Below the pieces are notes generated by a model. The model was not told the DNA's origin, did not search any database, and saw only the letters and a program-made list of their open reading frames with translations. Source: Emergencia sp. 1XD21-10 (GTDB lineage: Bacteria > Bacillota > Clostridia > Peptostreptococcales > Anaerovoracaceae). Taken from it: a DNA stretch of 64,000 nt. The position numbers and the translations under genes were made by a program. The stretch is from NCBI RefSeq assembly GCF_009936045.1, contig NZ_QWEQ01000002.1, forward strand, positions 1 to 64,000, read 5' to 3'. Positions within the stretch are counted from its first letter, which is position 1; the number at the start of each line of letters is the position of its first letter. Shown here one piece after another: positions 7,954 through 15,902 of the stretch.

Positions 7954-8712
7954 CTATCTGCAGTTTGTTAATCTGCTTTCTTTTCCTTCAATATATCTCT
8001 TCTTTGCAGCAAAGGATTCCTGCTCCAAAGATACATCCAGTTCCTCATCGTTTAACACAAGCCCTGCTTTTTCGGCTGCCACAGTAATAATTTCCTCTGT
8101 AAGCCACGGATTGGTTACAAGCATAGGTCCCAGGGTGTTGGTGAAAATTGCATTTTCTAGCAGAAAACCTTCCTGTCTATCCTTTCCAGTGTTTCCATAG
8201 CCATAAATCAGCTGACCGAAGGCAGGCTGCCCATCGCAGATAAAATCCGCCATCTGAATCTGGTTTCCCAGCACTTCCACTTCCTTGCTTCCATATTTAC
8301 AGCGAAAGTACACATCGTCACCATATACCGCATCATTTTCCTTCGTAACTGCATCCAGAATCCCCAGTCCCTCAAAACTGCTGCCGTCGGCTCTCTGCAC
8401 TTCTTTGCACCACAGCGCCATAGACGTTCCGGTTGCCAAAAGCACCTTGCCGCTTTCGATATAAGCCTTAAAAGCATCGGCCTGCGGCTTCAGATATTCC
8501 AGTACTACTGGAAAAGACACGATTTCTCCCGGTGGGCAAAAGATGATATCATAATCCATCGGATTAAAATTCTCGGTATCAAAATCAATACGATCTACCG
8601 AGGTTTCCAGACCTTTCAGCTTTGCAATCCGTTGCAGCGCCAGAATATTTCCCCTCTCTCCGTGAAGATACAACGTATCCGGGAAAAGCCACGCAATTTT
8701 TAAGTCTTTCAT
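7954..8712 (-). CDS. gatD: GatD-like glutamine amidotransferase homologue lacking catalytic residues
   Basis: 252 aa. The overall match is to GatD, the glutaminase half of lipid II isoglutaminyl synthase (MurT/GatD), which amidates D-Glu in the peptidoglycan stem. Family landmarks are present: N-terminal LYGERGN-like segment (LYLHGERGNI), FEGLGILD (about 113-120) and GYGNTGKDRQEGF (about 171-183). The nucleophile elbow, normally C-G-G-Y, reads G-T-S-M (95-98), and the L-H-G-P of the catalytic His reads T-L-G-P (193-196). By hand alignment both the Cys and the His of the glutaminase centre are gone; a Cys at 102 is not at the elbow. It is immediately downstream of its murT partner. It may be a structural or regulatory subunit, or belong to a divergent subfamily with another job. 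Confidence 0.8.
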   Translation of the reverse strand: MKDLKIAWLFPDTLYLHGERGNILALQRIAKLKGLETSVDRIDFDTENFNPMDYDIIFCPPGEIVSFPVVLEYLKPQADAFKAYIESGKVLLATGTSMALWCKEVQRADGSSFEGLGILDAVTKENDAVYGDDVYFRCKYGSKEVEVLGNQIQMADFICDGQPAFGQLIYGYGNTGKDRQEGFLLENAIFTNTLGPMLVTNPWLTEEIITVAAEKAGLVLNDEELDVSLEQESFAAKKRYIEGKESRLTNCR

Positions 8713-10065
8713 TTAATTTCCCTCCTTATCGATGTACTTCTTCATGTGTTCAAAAGTATGCAACCACGTAATCAGGTAAATATTCTTCGTTTCCGCTTCC
8801 TCAATTTCCTTAAAGATGGTCTCTACCGCTTCAGTTTCTGCGATAGAAATCTTTGACCGATCTACTCCCTCGTAAATCAATCTGTTGGCAGTATCAAAGC
8901 AAACCGCTTCGGAAAAGCAGAAGTACTTCTCAACGTCAGATTTTACTAGACCTGACAAATCACAGTCAAAGGCGTAGAAAGAGTTGGTATAGTGTGGAAT
9001 CAGGTCAATAAGAGGACACAACCCAAGGCACACCATCTTCGTTTCCTTGTCTGCAGCCATGACGTTGATACAGGTCTGCAAAGTTTCCGGATTTTCCTGC
9101 TTGATTCGCATATATTTAATAGTTTTATCTTTATATTTCAAAATCTCAAAGCGACCACCCACATTTTTGAAGGAGCCAAAGGCTTTTGCCGCATCAGCAG
9201 GTTCTATGCTGCCAAGTTCCTTGGCTACTGCAAGCGCACCGGCATAATTGTAGCACATATAAGGTGTATCGTATGGCATATCAAAGGTTACATCACCAAG
9301 CTTAAACTTTCTCGCCGCAAAATCCACATCGGTAATGGTGTAGTCTGCTCTTTCGTCTGAAGATAGACCGCAGTGGCTGCAGTGGAATTTGCCAACGCCA
9401 TCGTTGTTATAATAATCGAAGATGATTTTGTGCCTGCAACGAGGACAAGCCATAGTCGGAAAGCTCTCATCTTTGGTGAAAGACTCGTTATGACGATCAA
9501 CACCGTAAGTTACGATGTTTTCAGATTTGTCTCCAAAAGAGCGGGTTCTCGGCTCCTCGTTATTTAAAAAGAAGCGAATGCCGTCAGGCAGCCCGTCAAA
9601 AATTTTTCGGTAGATAAAGTCCGGATCGCCGTTTCTCTGCACCTGATCCTTCTGCAGATTGGTAATCATGATATTCTGTGCCGGAAGCTGCTTATGAATC
9701 AGCGGCAGATAACGTTCGTCAGTCTCAAAGATGATATAGTCCGCCTTAATACGGCCAGTCAAGCTGGATGCCTTAGAAAGCGCAGTCGCAACACCGTAAA
9801 TCAGGTTTGCACCCTCCAGATTAGCAACCACTTTCTTTCCGTTTGAGCGGAAAATATGAGTAATCAGATTGTTGGTCGTCGATTTGCCGTTGGTACCGGT
9901 GATAAACAGAACCTTGGAATAATCAATTCCTTTAAAGTGAGCCACCATCTTAGGATCAATCTTCATGGCTTTTTCACCGGAGAAGTTGGAGCCGCGGCTC
10001 TTGTCCACAATGTTGATGATGATGTTAATGAGCTTTGCAAACCAAAGCGCAAGATAAAATTTCAT
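8713..10065 (-). CDS. murT: MurT-like Mur ligase family protein (lipid II isoglutaminyl synthase subunit homologue)
   Basis: 450 aa. ATG with GGAGG upstream. N-terminal hydrophobic segment, Mur-ligase ATP loop GTNGKST (57-63), central ligase domain with a four-Cys zinc ribbon (C207, C210, C229, C232), which is diagnostic of MurT, and a C-terminal DUF1727-type domain. In canonical MurT that last domain has an ADGRDVSWLWD-like motif supplying the catalytic Asp. Here the region (about 347-370) reads quite differently (IDLIPHYTNSFYAFDCD), so the pair MurT/GatD is divergent in both halves. It sits directly downstream of cls (13 bp) and abuts gatD. Role in lipid II amidation is doubtful; another glutamate- or envelope-related ligation is possible. 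Confidence 0.8.
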   Translation of the reverse strand: MKFYLALWFAKLINIIINIVDKSRGSNFSGEKAMKIDPKMVAHFKGIDYSKVLFITGTNGKSTTNNLITHIFRSNGKKVVANLEGANLIYGVATALSKASSLTGRIKADYIIFETDERYLPLIHKQLPAQNIMITNLQKDQVQRNGDPDFIYRKIFDGLPDGIRFFLNNEEPRTRSFGDKSENIVTYGVDRHNESFTKDESFPTMACPRCRHKIIFDYYNNDGVGKFHCSHCGLSSDERADYTITDVDFAARKFKLGDVTFDMPYDTPYMCYNYAGALAVAKELGSIEPADAAKAFGSFKNVGGRFEILKYKDKTIKYMRIKQENPETLQTCINVMAADKETKMVCLGLCPLIDLIPHYTNSFYAFDCDLSGLVKSDVEKYFCFSEAVCFDTANRLIYEGVDRSKISIAETEAVETIFKEIEEAETKNIYLITWLHTFEHMKKYIDKEGN

Positions 10066-10078
10066 TGGTATCCTCCCG

Positions 10079-11542
10079 TCATAATATATCTGACAGCAAT
10101 CTGGAAATAGCTTCTTTGAATTTTACTGCTGTCTTTCTGTTGTTATAATCCTTTCGTGTCAATTCATGACCATGTTCCATATCAATCATAAACTGCCTGT
10201 CCATCTTTTCGCCAAATGTTTTATCATAAACAAAGGCGTTGGATTCAAAGTTAAGCCGAAAGCTTCGCCTGTCGAAGTTAGCAGAGCCAACCGTTGAAAT
10301 CTCTCCATCCACTACCAGAGTCTTAGCATGAAGAAAGCCGTTATCATAAATAAACACCCTGGCCCCGGAGCGAAGAAGTTCGCCGCAGTAAGCGTAAGTC
10401 GCCCAGTAGACAAACATATGGTCAGGCATACACGGTATCATAATTCGTACGTCTACGCCGGACTGCGCCGCCATTTTGAGGGATTCCAGCATGCTGGGAT
10501 CCGGAATAAAGTACGGCGTTTGCAGATAAACTGACTTCTGTGCATAGGTAATCATCTTCATCATAGAACGCTTAATTTCTTCTCTGACAGAGTCCGGTCC
10601 GCTGGAAACAATCTGTACAGGGCTTGTCCCCGCATCCTTTGGCGCACCCAGATAGGCTTCGTCAAGTTCCATCTGCTCTTTGGACGCAAAACGCCAGTCC
10701 ATGATAAAGCGAGCGTTGAGATCCTGCACAGCGCCGCCCTGCAGCCTGATGTGCGTATCTCTCCAGTAGCCGAACTTTCGCTTCTGCCCCAGATACTCTT
10801 TTGCAATATTAAAGCCGCCGGTATAACCGATTTCACTGTCGATGACAACAATTTTTCGGTGATTGCGGTAATTCATCTCAAAATAAAGATATTTCAACTT
10901 CGGTTTGAAGAAATAGGCAGTCTTCCCACCAGCCTCCAGAAATTCTGAAAGCCTCCAGTCGTTGATAAATCGGCTTCCCAATGCATCCATCAGAAGCCTG
11001 ACCTCTACCCCTTCTTTTGCTTTCTTTGTCAGCGCTTCCAATAATCGCTTTCCTACCTTATCATCCTTGATGATGTAATACATGACGTTGATCGTTTTGG
11101 TTGCGCAGTTGATATCGTGAAGCAGGTTCTCGAACATCTCCTTGCCGTCTACCAAAAGCTCCACCTGATTGTTTTGGGTCAGAAAAGCGTTGCCATAAAC
11201 CTGATTCAGTTTTATCATATGCTTCCATCTTGCCGCTTCTTCCTTTGAAAAAACAAAATCGCCGCTGTCCATATCGGCAATCTGACCTTGCATCTCCTCG
11301 CCCATCGTCAGCATTTCTCGCTCAGACAGTCTGGAAATCTTGTGTCTGGAAATATTCTGCGACAGCATCATATAAAGAAATATCCCGAAAATCGGCAGAA
11401 CGAACAGGACTAAAATCCACGCCAGTGACGCCGCCGGATTTTTTCGCTCCAAAAAAATAATGGTAAGCGCAATAATCAAGTTGATACTGTAAATAAAAGC
11501 ACTCCAGTTGCTGTCTGTAAACAAACTGATAAAATATGTCAT
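10079..11542 (-). CDS. cls: Cardiolipin synthase (phospholipase D family)
   Basis: About 487 aa, starting at the ATG at 11542 with AGGGGA upstream. It condenses two phosphatidylglycerols to cardiolipin at the membrane. Two N-terminal transmembrane helices (about 10-30 and 38-60) are followed by two HKD motifs, HRKIVVIDSEIGYTGG and HAKTLVVDGEISTVGSANFD, as in bacterial ClsA-type enzymes. It is first gene of an apparent operon with the murT/gatD-like pair, which links two envelope functions. The upstream sequence holds the long inverted-repeat region at 11721-12085. Confidence 0.95.
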   Translation of the reverse strand: MTYFISLFTDSNWSAFIYSINLIIALTIIFLERKNPAASLAWILVLFVLPIFGIFLYMMLSQNISRHKISRLSEREMLTMGEEMQGQIADMDSGDFVFSKEEAARWKHMIKLNQVYGNAFLTQNNQVELLVDGKEMFENLLHDINCATKTINVMYYIIKDDKVGKRLLEALTKKAKEGVEVRLLMDALGSRFINDWRLSEFLEAGGKTAYFFKPKLKYLYFEMNYRNHRKIVVIDSEIGYTGGFNIAKEYLGQKRKFGYWRDTHIRLQGGAVQDLNARFIMDWRFASKEQMELDEAYLGAPKDAGTSPVQIVSSGPDSVREEIKRSMMKMITYAQKSVYLQTPYFIPDPSMLESLKMAAQSGVDVRIMIPCMPDHMFVYWATYAYCGELLRSGARVFIYDNGFLHAKTLVVDGEISTVGSANFDRRSFRLNFESNAFVYDKTFGEKMDRQFMIDMEHGHELTRKDYNNRKTAVKFKEAISRLLSDIL

Positions 11543-11720
11543 CTCTAAATCCCCTAATACTATAATTTGTCCATTTTTATATTTTATCACAACACTGAAA
11601 GATTTTCCACATATAAATCAGCGGCAAGCCAATGAAATCTGTTTCGAGATTTGCTTAATATTTGCTTGAGTTCTGCTCCGGATCTGCTCAGAAAGTGAAT
11701 TTCGATTCCGGAAATCGGCT

Positions 11721-12085
11721 ATCTGACCGTAAAGAACGAAAATTGACATCATACGGTCAGATGTAAAAATCCTGTTACAGCCTTTTTGACCGTAAAAAGC
11801 TGATTTGAACAAATACGGTCAGAAAATCGGCGCTTATTTGCAGCGCATGCTGTGTATTCATATTTCGATTTCCATAATGCTACAGCATATTACAGATTCT
11901 TACAGAATATCGTGAGAAAAATCTCCCAATTACTTGCAGTCAGATGGATTTTTCCTGCGCAAATTCATTCATGCAGCTGCAATCTGACCGCAATCGATTA
12001 AAACGATAGATTTACGGTCATTTTTGGTGTTACAGGATTTTTGCAAATGACCGTAAAACTCGTTTTGGCTGCAATACGGTCAGAT
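11721..12085. repeat. Inverted pair of ~104-bp repeat units built from TGACCGTA palindromes
   Basis: Nine copies of the octamer TGACCGTA or its complement (one or two degenerate) lie at 11724, 11752, 11787, 11814, about 11935, 11985, 12013, 12048 and 12075, alternating in strand apart from 11814 and about 11935. Block A (11721-11824) and block B (11982-12085) have the same spacings of 28, 35 and 27 bp, and B matches A best as its reverse complement, including a shared AAAAATCCTGT in the middle. Within each block neighbouring copies form two hairpins. The whole 694-bp intergenic region (11543-12236) has no credible gene. Function unknown. Confidence 0.75.
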
Positions 12086-12125
12086 TGGCGTTTTCAAGCC
12101 GCTCGCTGATAGTCGTTAATAAAAG

Positions 12126-12168
12126 AAACGCCTGCTGGCAGCGAGTCTCACTGCAAACAGGCGTTTTT
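12126..12168. terminator. Terminator hairpin
   Basis: AAACGCCTG (12126-12134) pairs with CAGGCGTTT (12158-12166), with T-runs on either strand. It probably ends transcription from the leftward gene at 12237-12707. Confidence 0.65.
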
Positions 12169-12236
12169 CGGATAGTTTATCGACTCGATAAATCATCCCA
12201 TCCCTCTATTATAAATATACTTGTAATATCCTGTAA

Positions 12237-12707
12237 TCAAATCCTAAATTCACATGCAAAAACTAAATCTTCGCTTTTATGATATTCGGCATCCAGAGTT
12301 ACACTGCAATCCTTTATAATCCTATATGTTCCATGCGGTAATTTCCCATAATCTTTTCCCCAATTCACAGTAAAACTATATTCACCCGCTGGCACTTCAT
12401 AAGCTACCATTACAAAATCCAAATACGGTTCTACATCGCTCCATTTTCCTAAGACTTTTTTCTGCAATGCGTAGAATTCCCCTGTACGCATTTCTTGGTC
12501 GGATTTGTTATTGATAATGAAAGTTCCTTTTTCTGCGGTAATTGCCTTTTCACCAGCAGTATAAAACTCTAAATAACACTCAACCTCCGATTCCTCCGTC
12601 AGCCTTTCTGTCCAAGTATCATTTAATGTGTTCCGATAAAGAAAAGTAATTCCCAGTACCGCAATAGTCAATAATAATGCGACTATTATTTTTGCATATT
12701 TTCTCAT
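12237..12707 (-). CDS. Membrane-anchored or secreted protein with a bacterial Ig-like domain
   Basis: 156 aa. An N-terminal hydrophobic helix (about 5-24) serves as signal or anchor. The remainder looks like a beta-sandwich domain ending in PAGEYSFTVNWGKDYGKLPHGTYRIIK, a signature I associate with the bacterial Ig-like group found beside BlaR1/MecR1-type or membrane sensor proteins in Firmicutes. The start has no good Shine-Dalgarno (AAATAAG only), so the exact start or expression level is uncertain. Alone between two gene-poor stretches, and noticeably more AT-rich than its neighbours. Function unknown. Confidence 0.6.
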   Translation of the reverse strand: MRKYAKIIVALLLTIAVLGITFLYRNTLNDTWTERLTEESEVECYLEFYTAGEKAITAEKGTFIINNKSDQEMRTGEFYALQKKVLGKWSDVEPYLDFVMVAYEVPAGEYSFTVNWGKDYGKLPHGTYRIIKDCSVTLDAEYHKSEDLVFACEFRI

Positions 12708-13112
12708 CTTATTTTAGTATAAAGTTATATTTAACCTTGATACAATGTTCGCCCCTTTCACATAAATCAATTTGGTTGCTCCAGAAGATTCGTTTTTTTA
12801 TTATTCTCTTCCACAACTTACTTCATGTAAAAATTTGTTATACAAGGTACTCTGCAATATTTATACCATAAATAAAATTGATTTAAAATTCATATTATAT
12901 GAACTATTTTTGAATACTCCAAGCTTCATAACTCTCTATATCATATTTAACTAGTTTCACCTTTAACCATATATATTCCTGTTTAATATCATTTTGTCCT
13001 ATTATCCTGAATATGGTCTTTATCCCAATATACTCCCAATGCACGCTTCATCACCCTGTCCAGATTGTCGCTGCTCTTTGCACCGCAAGCTAATGATATT
13101 GCCGTCACATAA
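12708..13112. other. AT-rich gene-poor stretch
   Basis: About 400 bp with no gene I can support. One short minus-strand frame (about 13105-12985, from a GTG) gives a protein-like 39-residue translation with no ribosome site and no known relative. It may be a decayed remnant. Confidence 0.4.
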
Positions 13113-13141
13113 GAAAAAGAGGACTGTCCCCGGCAGTCCTC
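13113..13141 (-). terminator. spoIVA terminator
   Basis: Perfect 8-bp stem GAGGACTG/CAGTCCTC (13119-13126 and 13134-13141) followed on the minus strand by TTTTTCTT, directly after the spoIVA stop codon. Confidence 0.85.
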
Positions 13142-13151
13142 CGCTCCACAC

Positions 13152-14648
13152 TTATAAAATAATACAGATAAAATAATCCTTCCCCTCGTTGCTGATCTTC
13201 TGTAGTGACCTCTGCACCTTAACCTGCAGACTTTCCGGCATGGCGGTCAGCTTACCTTCCATCTGCTCTGCCACCAGCTCCTGCAGGGATTTTCCGAAGA
13301 GATTGGTATCCCAGATATCGCTGCTTTCAGCACCTTCAGCATTCTCTGCTACATCAAACTTTTCCATCAGATATTTTGCCAAATCCGCAGACTGCTGTTC
13401 CGTCCCCACAATAGGTGAAATCTCCGTACTGATGTCGGTTCTCACCATGTGCAGGCAAGGCGCTGAGGCGACCAGCCGCACGCCGTACTTGTTTCCCTGT
13501 TTAAATACTTCCGGTTTTCCCAGGTTCATCTGCGACAGCTTCGGATGAACAATTCCATATCCGGTGGATTTTACTTTTTCAAGAGCCTGCGCCATATCGT
13601 CGTAGGCGCGCTTTGCACCGGCGTATTCAGAAAGGAGCATAAACAGTTCTCTGTCGCTTCGTACCGGCTGACCGAGCAGTTCCTCCATAATCTGATAATA
13701 AAGTCCTTCCTGCAGCTTGACATCGATGTACACTCTGCCCGTAGCCATTTCGGAATGCTGAACAGACACTTCCTTCACATGGGCATTAGCAGAAAGCATT
13801 TGTACCGTCTGTTCCACACTGCTGATGGTATCTATACCATCCATCCACTCACAGACAGTCCTGACAATCCCCGCCTTAATATAGTGGTTCTGAGAAAGCG
13901 CATCCATATATTCCGGCAAGTCAATAAAGATTTCACTGACTGGAAACTGTTTCAAAAGCTCATCAAAAATCCGCTCCGGCACACTTCTATCCATTACTGC
14001 ACAATCAGCCGCAATCACCGGCGCTGCATATTTTTCCGAAAGTTCTTTTGCCAGGTTCTGACATGCATTAGATGCCGGTATCGCACTGTTCAGCACAATG
14101 ACAAAAGGCTTTCCCAGCGCCTTCAGCTGAGAAACAGTCTTTTCTTCTGCACCCTCGTAAGCCTCCCTTGGAATTTCCCCAAAACTGCCGTCACAGGTTA
14201 CCATAATGCCGACGGTGGAATGGTCGGTGATGACTTTCTCGGTTCCCCTCTCTGCCGCCTGTTCAAAAGGCATTTCCACTTTATCCCACGGTGTCTTTAC
14301 CATGCGGCTTTTTCCATCTTCCTGATGTCCAAGGACACCGGGTACCAGATATCCCACACAGTCTACCAGTCTGATTTCCATGGCTGCATGATTAATTTTT
14401 ACTTTGACTGCCTCTTCCGGCACAAATTTCGGCTCCGTCGTCGTAATGGTTCTGCCGTCGCCGCTCTGGGGCAGCTGATCCACCACCCTGGTTCTGGCAT
14501 ATGTATTTTCAATACCCGGCACAACAAACAGTTCCATGAATCTCTTGATAAATGTGGATTTCCCCGTCCTGACAGGTCCTACCACGCCGGCATAAATCTC
14601 TCCGCCGGTTCTCTCTGCTATACTCTTATAAATATTTCCATCAGTCAT
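13152..14648 (-). CDS. spoIVA: Stage IV sporulation protein A (spore coat morphogenetic ATPase)
   Basis: 498 aa from MTDGN at 14648, with AGAGGATG upstream. SpoIVA polymerises on the forespore surface by ATP hydrolysis and forms the basement layer of the coat. Visible are the P-loop GPVRTGKSTF (about 24-33), the N-terminal TRAFAC-like domain with TITTTEPKFVP and VDCVGYLVPG, and the family's C-terminal end GKDYFICIIL. The length is typical (about 490 aa). It marks the organism as an endospore former. It is separated from the cobalamin operon by a terminator, and a sigma-E-like promoter overlaps that terminator. Confidence 0.97.
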   Translation of the reverse strand: MTDGNIYKSIAERTGGEIYAGVVGPVRTGKSTFIKRFMELFVVPGIENTYARTRVVDQLPQSGDGRTITTTEPKFVPEEAVKVKINHAAMEIRLVDCVGYLVPGVLGHQEDGKSRMVKTPWDKVEMPFEQAAERGTEKVITDHSTVGIMVTCDGSFGEIPREAYEGAEEKTVSQLKALGKPFVIVLNSAIPASNACQNLAKELSEKYAAPVIAADCAVMDRSVPERIFDELLKQFPVSEIFIDLPEYMDALSQNHYIKAGIVRTVCEWMDGIDTISSVEQTVQMLSANAHVKEVSVQHSEMATGRVYIDVKLQEGLYYQIMEELLGQPVRSDRELFMLLSEYAGAKRAYDDMAQALEKVKSTGYGIVHPKLSQMNLGKPEVFKQGNKYGVRLVASAPCLHMVRTDISTEISPIVGTEQQSADLAKYLMEKFDVAENAEGAESSDIWDTNLFGKSLQELVAEQMEGKLTAMPESLQVKVQRSLQKISNEGKDYFICIIL

Positions 14649-14681
14649 ACCTTCATCCTCTTTCTCACATAACTTATTCAG

Positions 14682-14708
14682 AATATATGAAAAAACCGCC
14701 ATGGATAT
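14682..14708 (-). promoter_or_regulatory. Candidate sigma-E promoter of spoIVA
   Basis: Minus strand: ATA (14708-14706), 16 bp, CATATATT (14689-14682), one mismatch from the sigma-E rule ATA-N16-18-CATACANT. SpoIVA is a known sigma-E gene in Bacillus. The site overlaps the cbiC terminator. Confidence 0.4.
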
Positions 14709-14718
14709 GACGGTTTTG
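14692..14718 (-). terminator. Terminator ending the cobalamin operon
   Basis: AAAACCG-CAT arms paired with ATG-CGGTTTT around a short loop, followed on the minus strand by T residues, about 10 bp past the cbiC stop. Confidence 0.7.
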
Positions 14719-14726
14719 TAAAAGTT

Positions 14727-15353
14727 TTAGTCTTCAATTTTGTACTGGATTGCATTGACAATGGCCGCAGCAATATTGCTTCCGCCCTTTCTGCCCCGTG
14801 CCACAATGGCAGGCACCCCAAGCTTGATCATCTGCTCCTTGGATTCTACTACATTGACAAATCCCACCGGCACGCCGATGACTGCCGCAGGTCTAAGCTT
14901 TCCTGCCTTTACTAAATTACTGATAGAAATCAGCGCAGTGGGCGCATTGCCGATTGCAAAAATAACCGGGCGATCAAGCTGCGCCGCTTTTTCCATGCTG
15001 ACCAGAGAACGGGTTACGCCTCTTGCCTTTGCTTCCTGCGCCACATCTTCGTCTGCGATGAAGCAAAGCACCTTCCCGCCGTATGCCTCGATGCGTTTCT
15101 TGTTAATTCCCGCCTGCGCCATCTTGGTATCCGTTACAATATATGCGCCGCTTCGGATGGCATCCTGCACGGTTTCAATAATACCATCTGTAAAGTACAG
15201 ACTATCCGCATACTCAAAATCTGCAGAGGTATGAATGCAGCGCTTAATCACCGCCTCATAGCGAGAATCCAGCTTCTTGTCGCCGAGAATTTCTCCAATA
15301 ATTTCAAAACTCTTTGCTTCTATTTGATCAGGTTTAATATTTTCGATTTTCAT
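14727..15353 (-). CDS. cbiC: Cobalt-precorrin-8 methylmutase
   Basis: 208 aa, normal length. It moves a methyl group from C-11 to C-12 to give cobyrinic acid. The catalytic His lies in RCIHTSADFEY (about 40-50), and the conserved GNAPTAL and GVPVGFVNVVESKE motifs are present. Last gene of the leftward cobalamin operon. Its ATG overlaps the cobO stop codon by one base, so translation is probably coupled. Confidence 0.96.
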   Translation of the reverse strand: MKIENIKPDQIEAKSFEIIGEILGDKKLDSRYEAVIKRCIHTSADFEYADSLYFTDGIIETVQDAIRSGAYIVTDTKMAQAGINKKRIEAYGGKVLCFIADEDVAQEAKARGVTRSLVSMEKAAQLDRPVIFAIGNAPTALISISNLVKAGKLRPAAVIGVPVGFVNVVESKEQMIKLGVPAIVARGRKGGSNIAAAIVNAIQYKIED

Positions 15354-15889
15354 TATGCTTCAATACCTGCCCTTGCCGGAATTCCCTTGTCGTAAGGGTG
15401 CTTTACTTTGTCGATTCTGGAAACATAGTCAGCAAGTTCCTCAAGCTCTTCAGTTGGATATCTGCCGGTCATTACGACCTCAAGCTGCTCCGGACGATTC
15501 TTCAAAAAGTTCACAATCAGCTGATCGTCGAGAAGTCCTGCTTCAATGGAGCCAAGCACTTCGTCCAGCACCAGCATATCGTAGTGGTCGTTTTCCAGCA
15601 TTTTTACCATATCTGCAAATTGCTCTGCATTAATCTGTCTGGTTTCTTCCTTTTCTTCTTCAGTCATCTGGAAGGAAAACTTTTTAATCGGTTTCGTTCC
15701 CAGTACCTCAATGCCCGGCAGACTCTTTAGAATCTTCAGTTCGCTGCTGTCTCCGGATTTCAGAAACTGCATGAATAAAACATGGAGACCATATCCGCAG
15801 GCTCTTACAGTAAGACCCACAGAACAGGTTGTCTTTCCCTTTCCTTCACCACAATAAATGTGTACTAAGCCTAAATCATTCTTTTTCAT
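15353..15889 (-). CDS. cobO: Cob(I)yrinic acid a,c-diamide adenosyltransferase, CobA/CobO type
   Basis: 178 aa. Transfers the 5'-deoxyadenosyl group from ATP to the reduced cobalt of the corrinoid. Shows the unusual P-loop GEGKGKTT (about 15-22), the LDEVLGSIEAGLL segment (Walker B-like) and the C-terminal HPYDKGIPARAGIE, which is diagnostic of the CobO/BtuR group and unlike PduO or EutT. Overlaps cbiC by one base and follows cbiP by 13 bp. Confidence 0.96.
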   Translation of the reverse strand: MKKNDLGLVHIYCGEGKGKTTCSVGLTVRACGYGLHVLFMQFLKSGDSSELKILKSLPGIEVLGTKPIKKFSFQMTEEEKEETRQINAEQFADMVKMLENDHYDMLVLDEVLGSIEAGLLDDQLIVNFLKNRPEQLEVVMTGRYPTEELEELADYVSRIDKVKHPYDKGIPARAGIEA

Positions 15890-15902
15890 ATTCTTCCTCC
15901 TG

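Noticed and set aside
11721-12085. CRISPR array
   Set aside because: The repeats are 8-11 bp, alternate in strand and have spacings of 27-35 bp without unique spacers of constant length. No cas gene is nearby.
12985-13105. 39-residue minus-strand frame after spoIVA
   Set aside because: No ribosome site, follows a strong terminator, and no relative recognised. At most a remnant.
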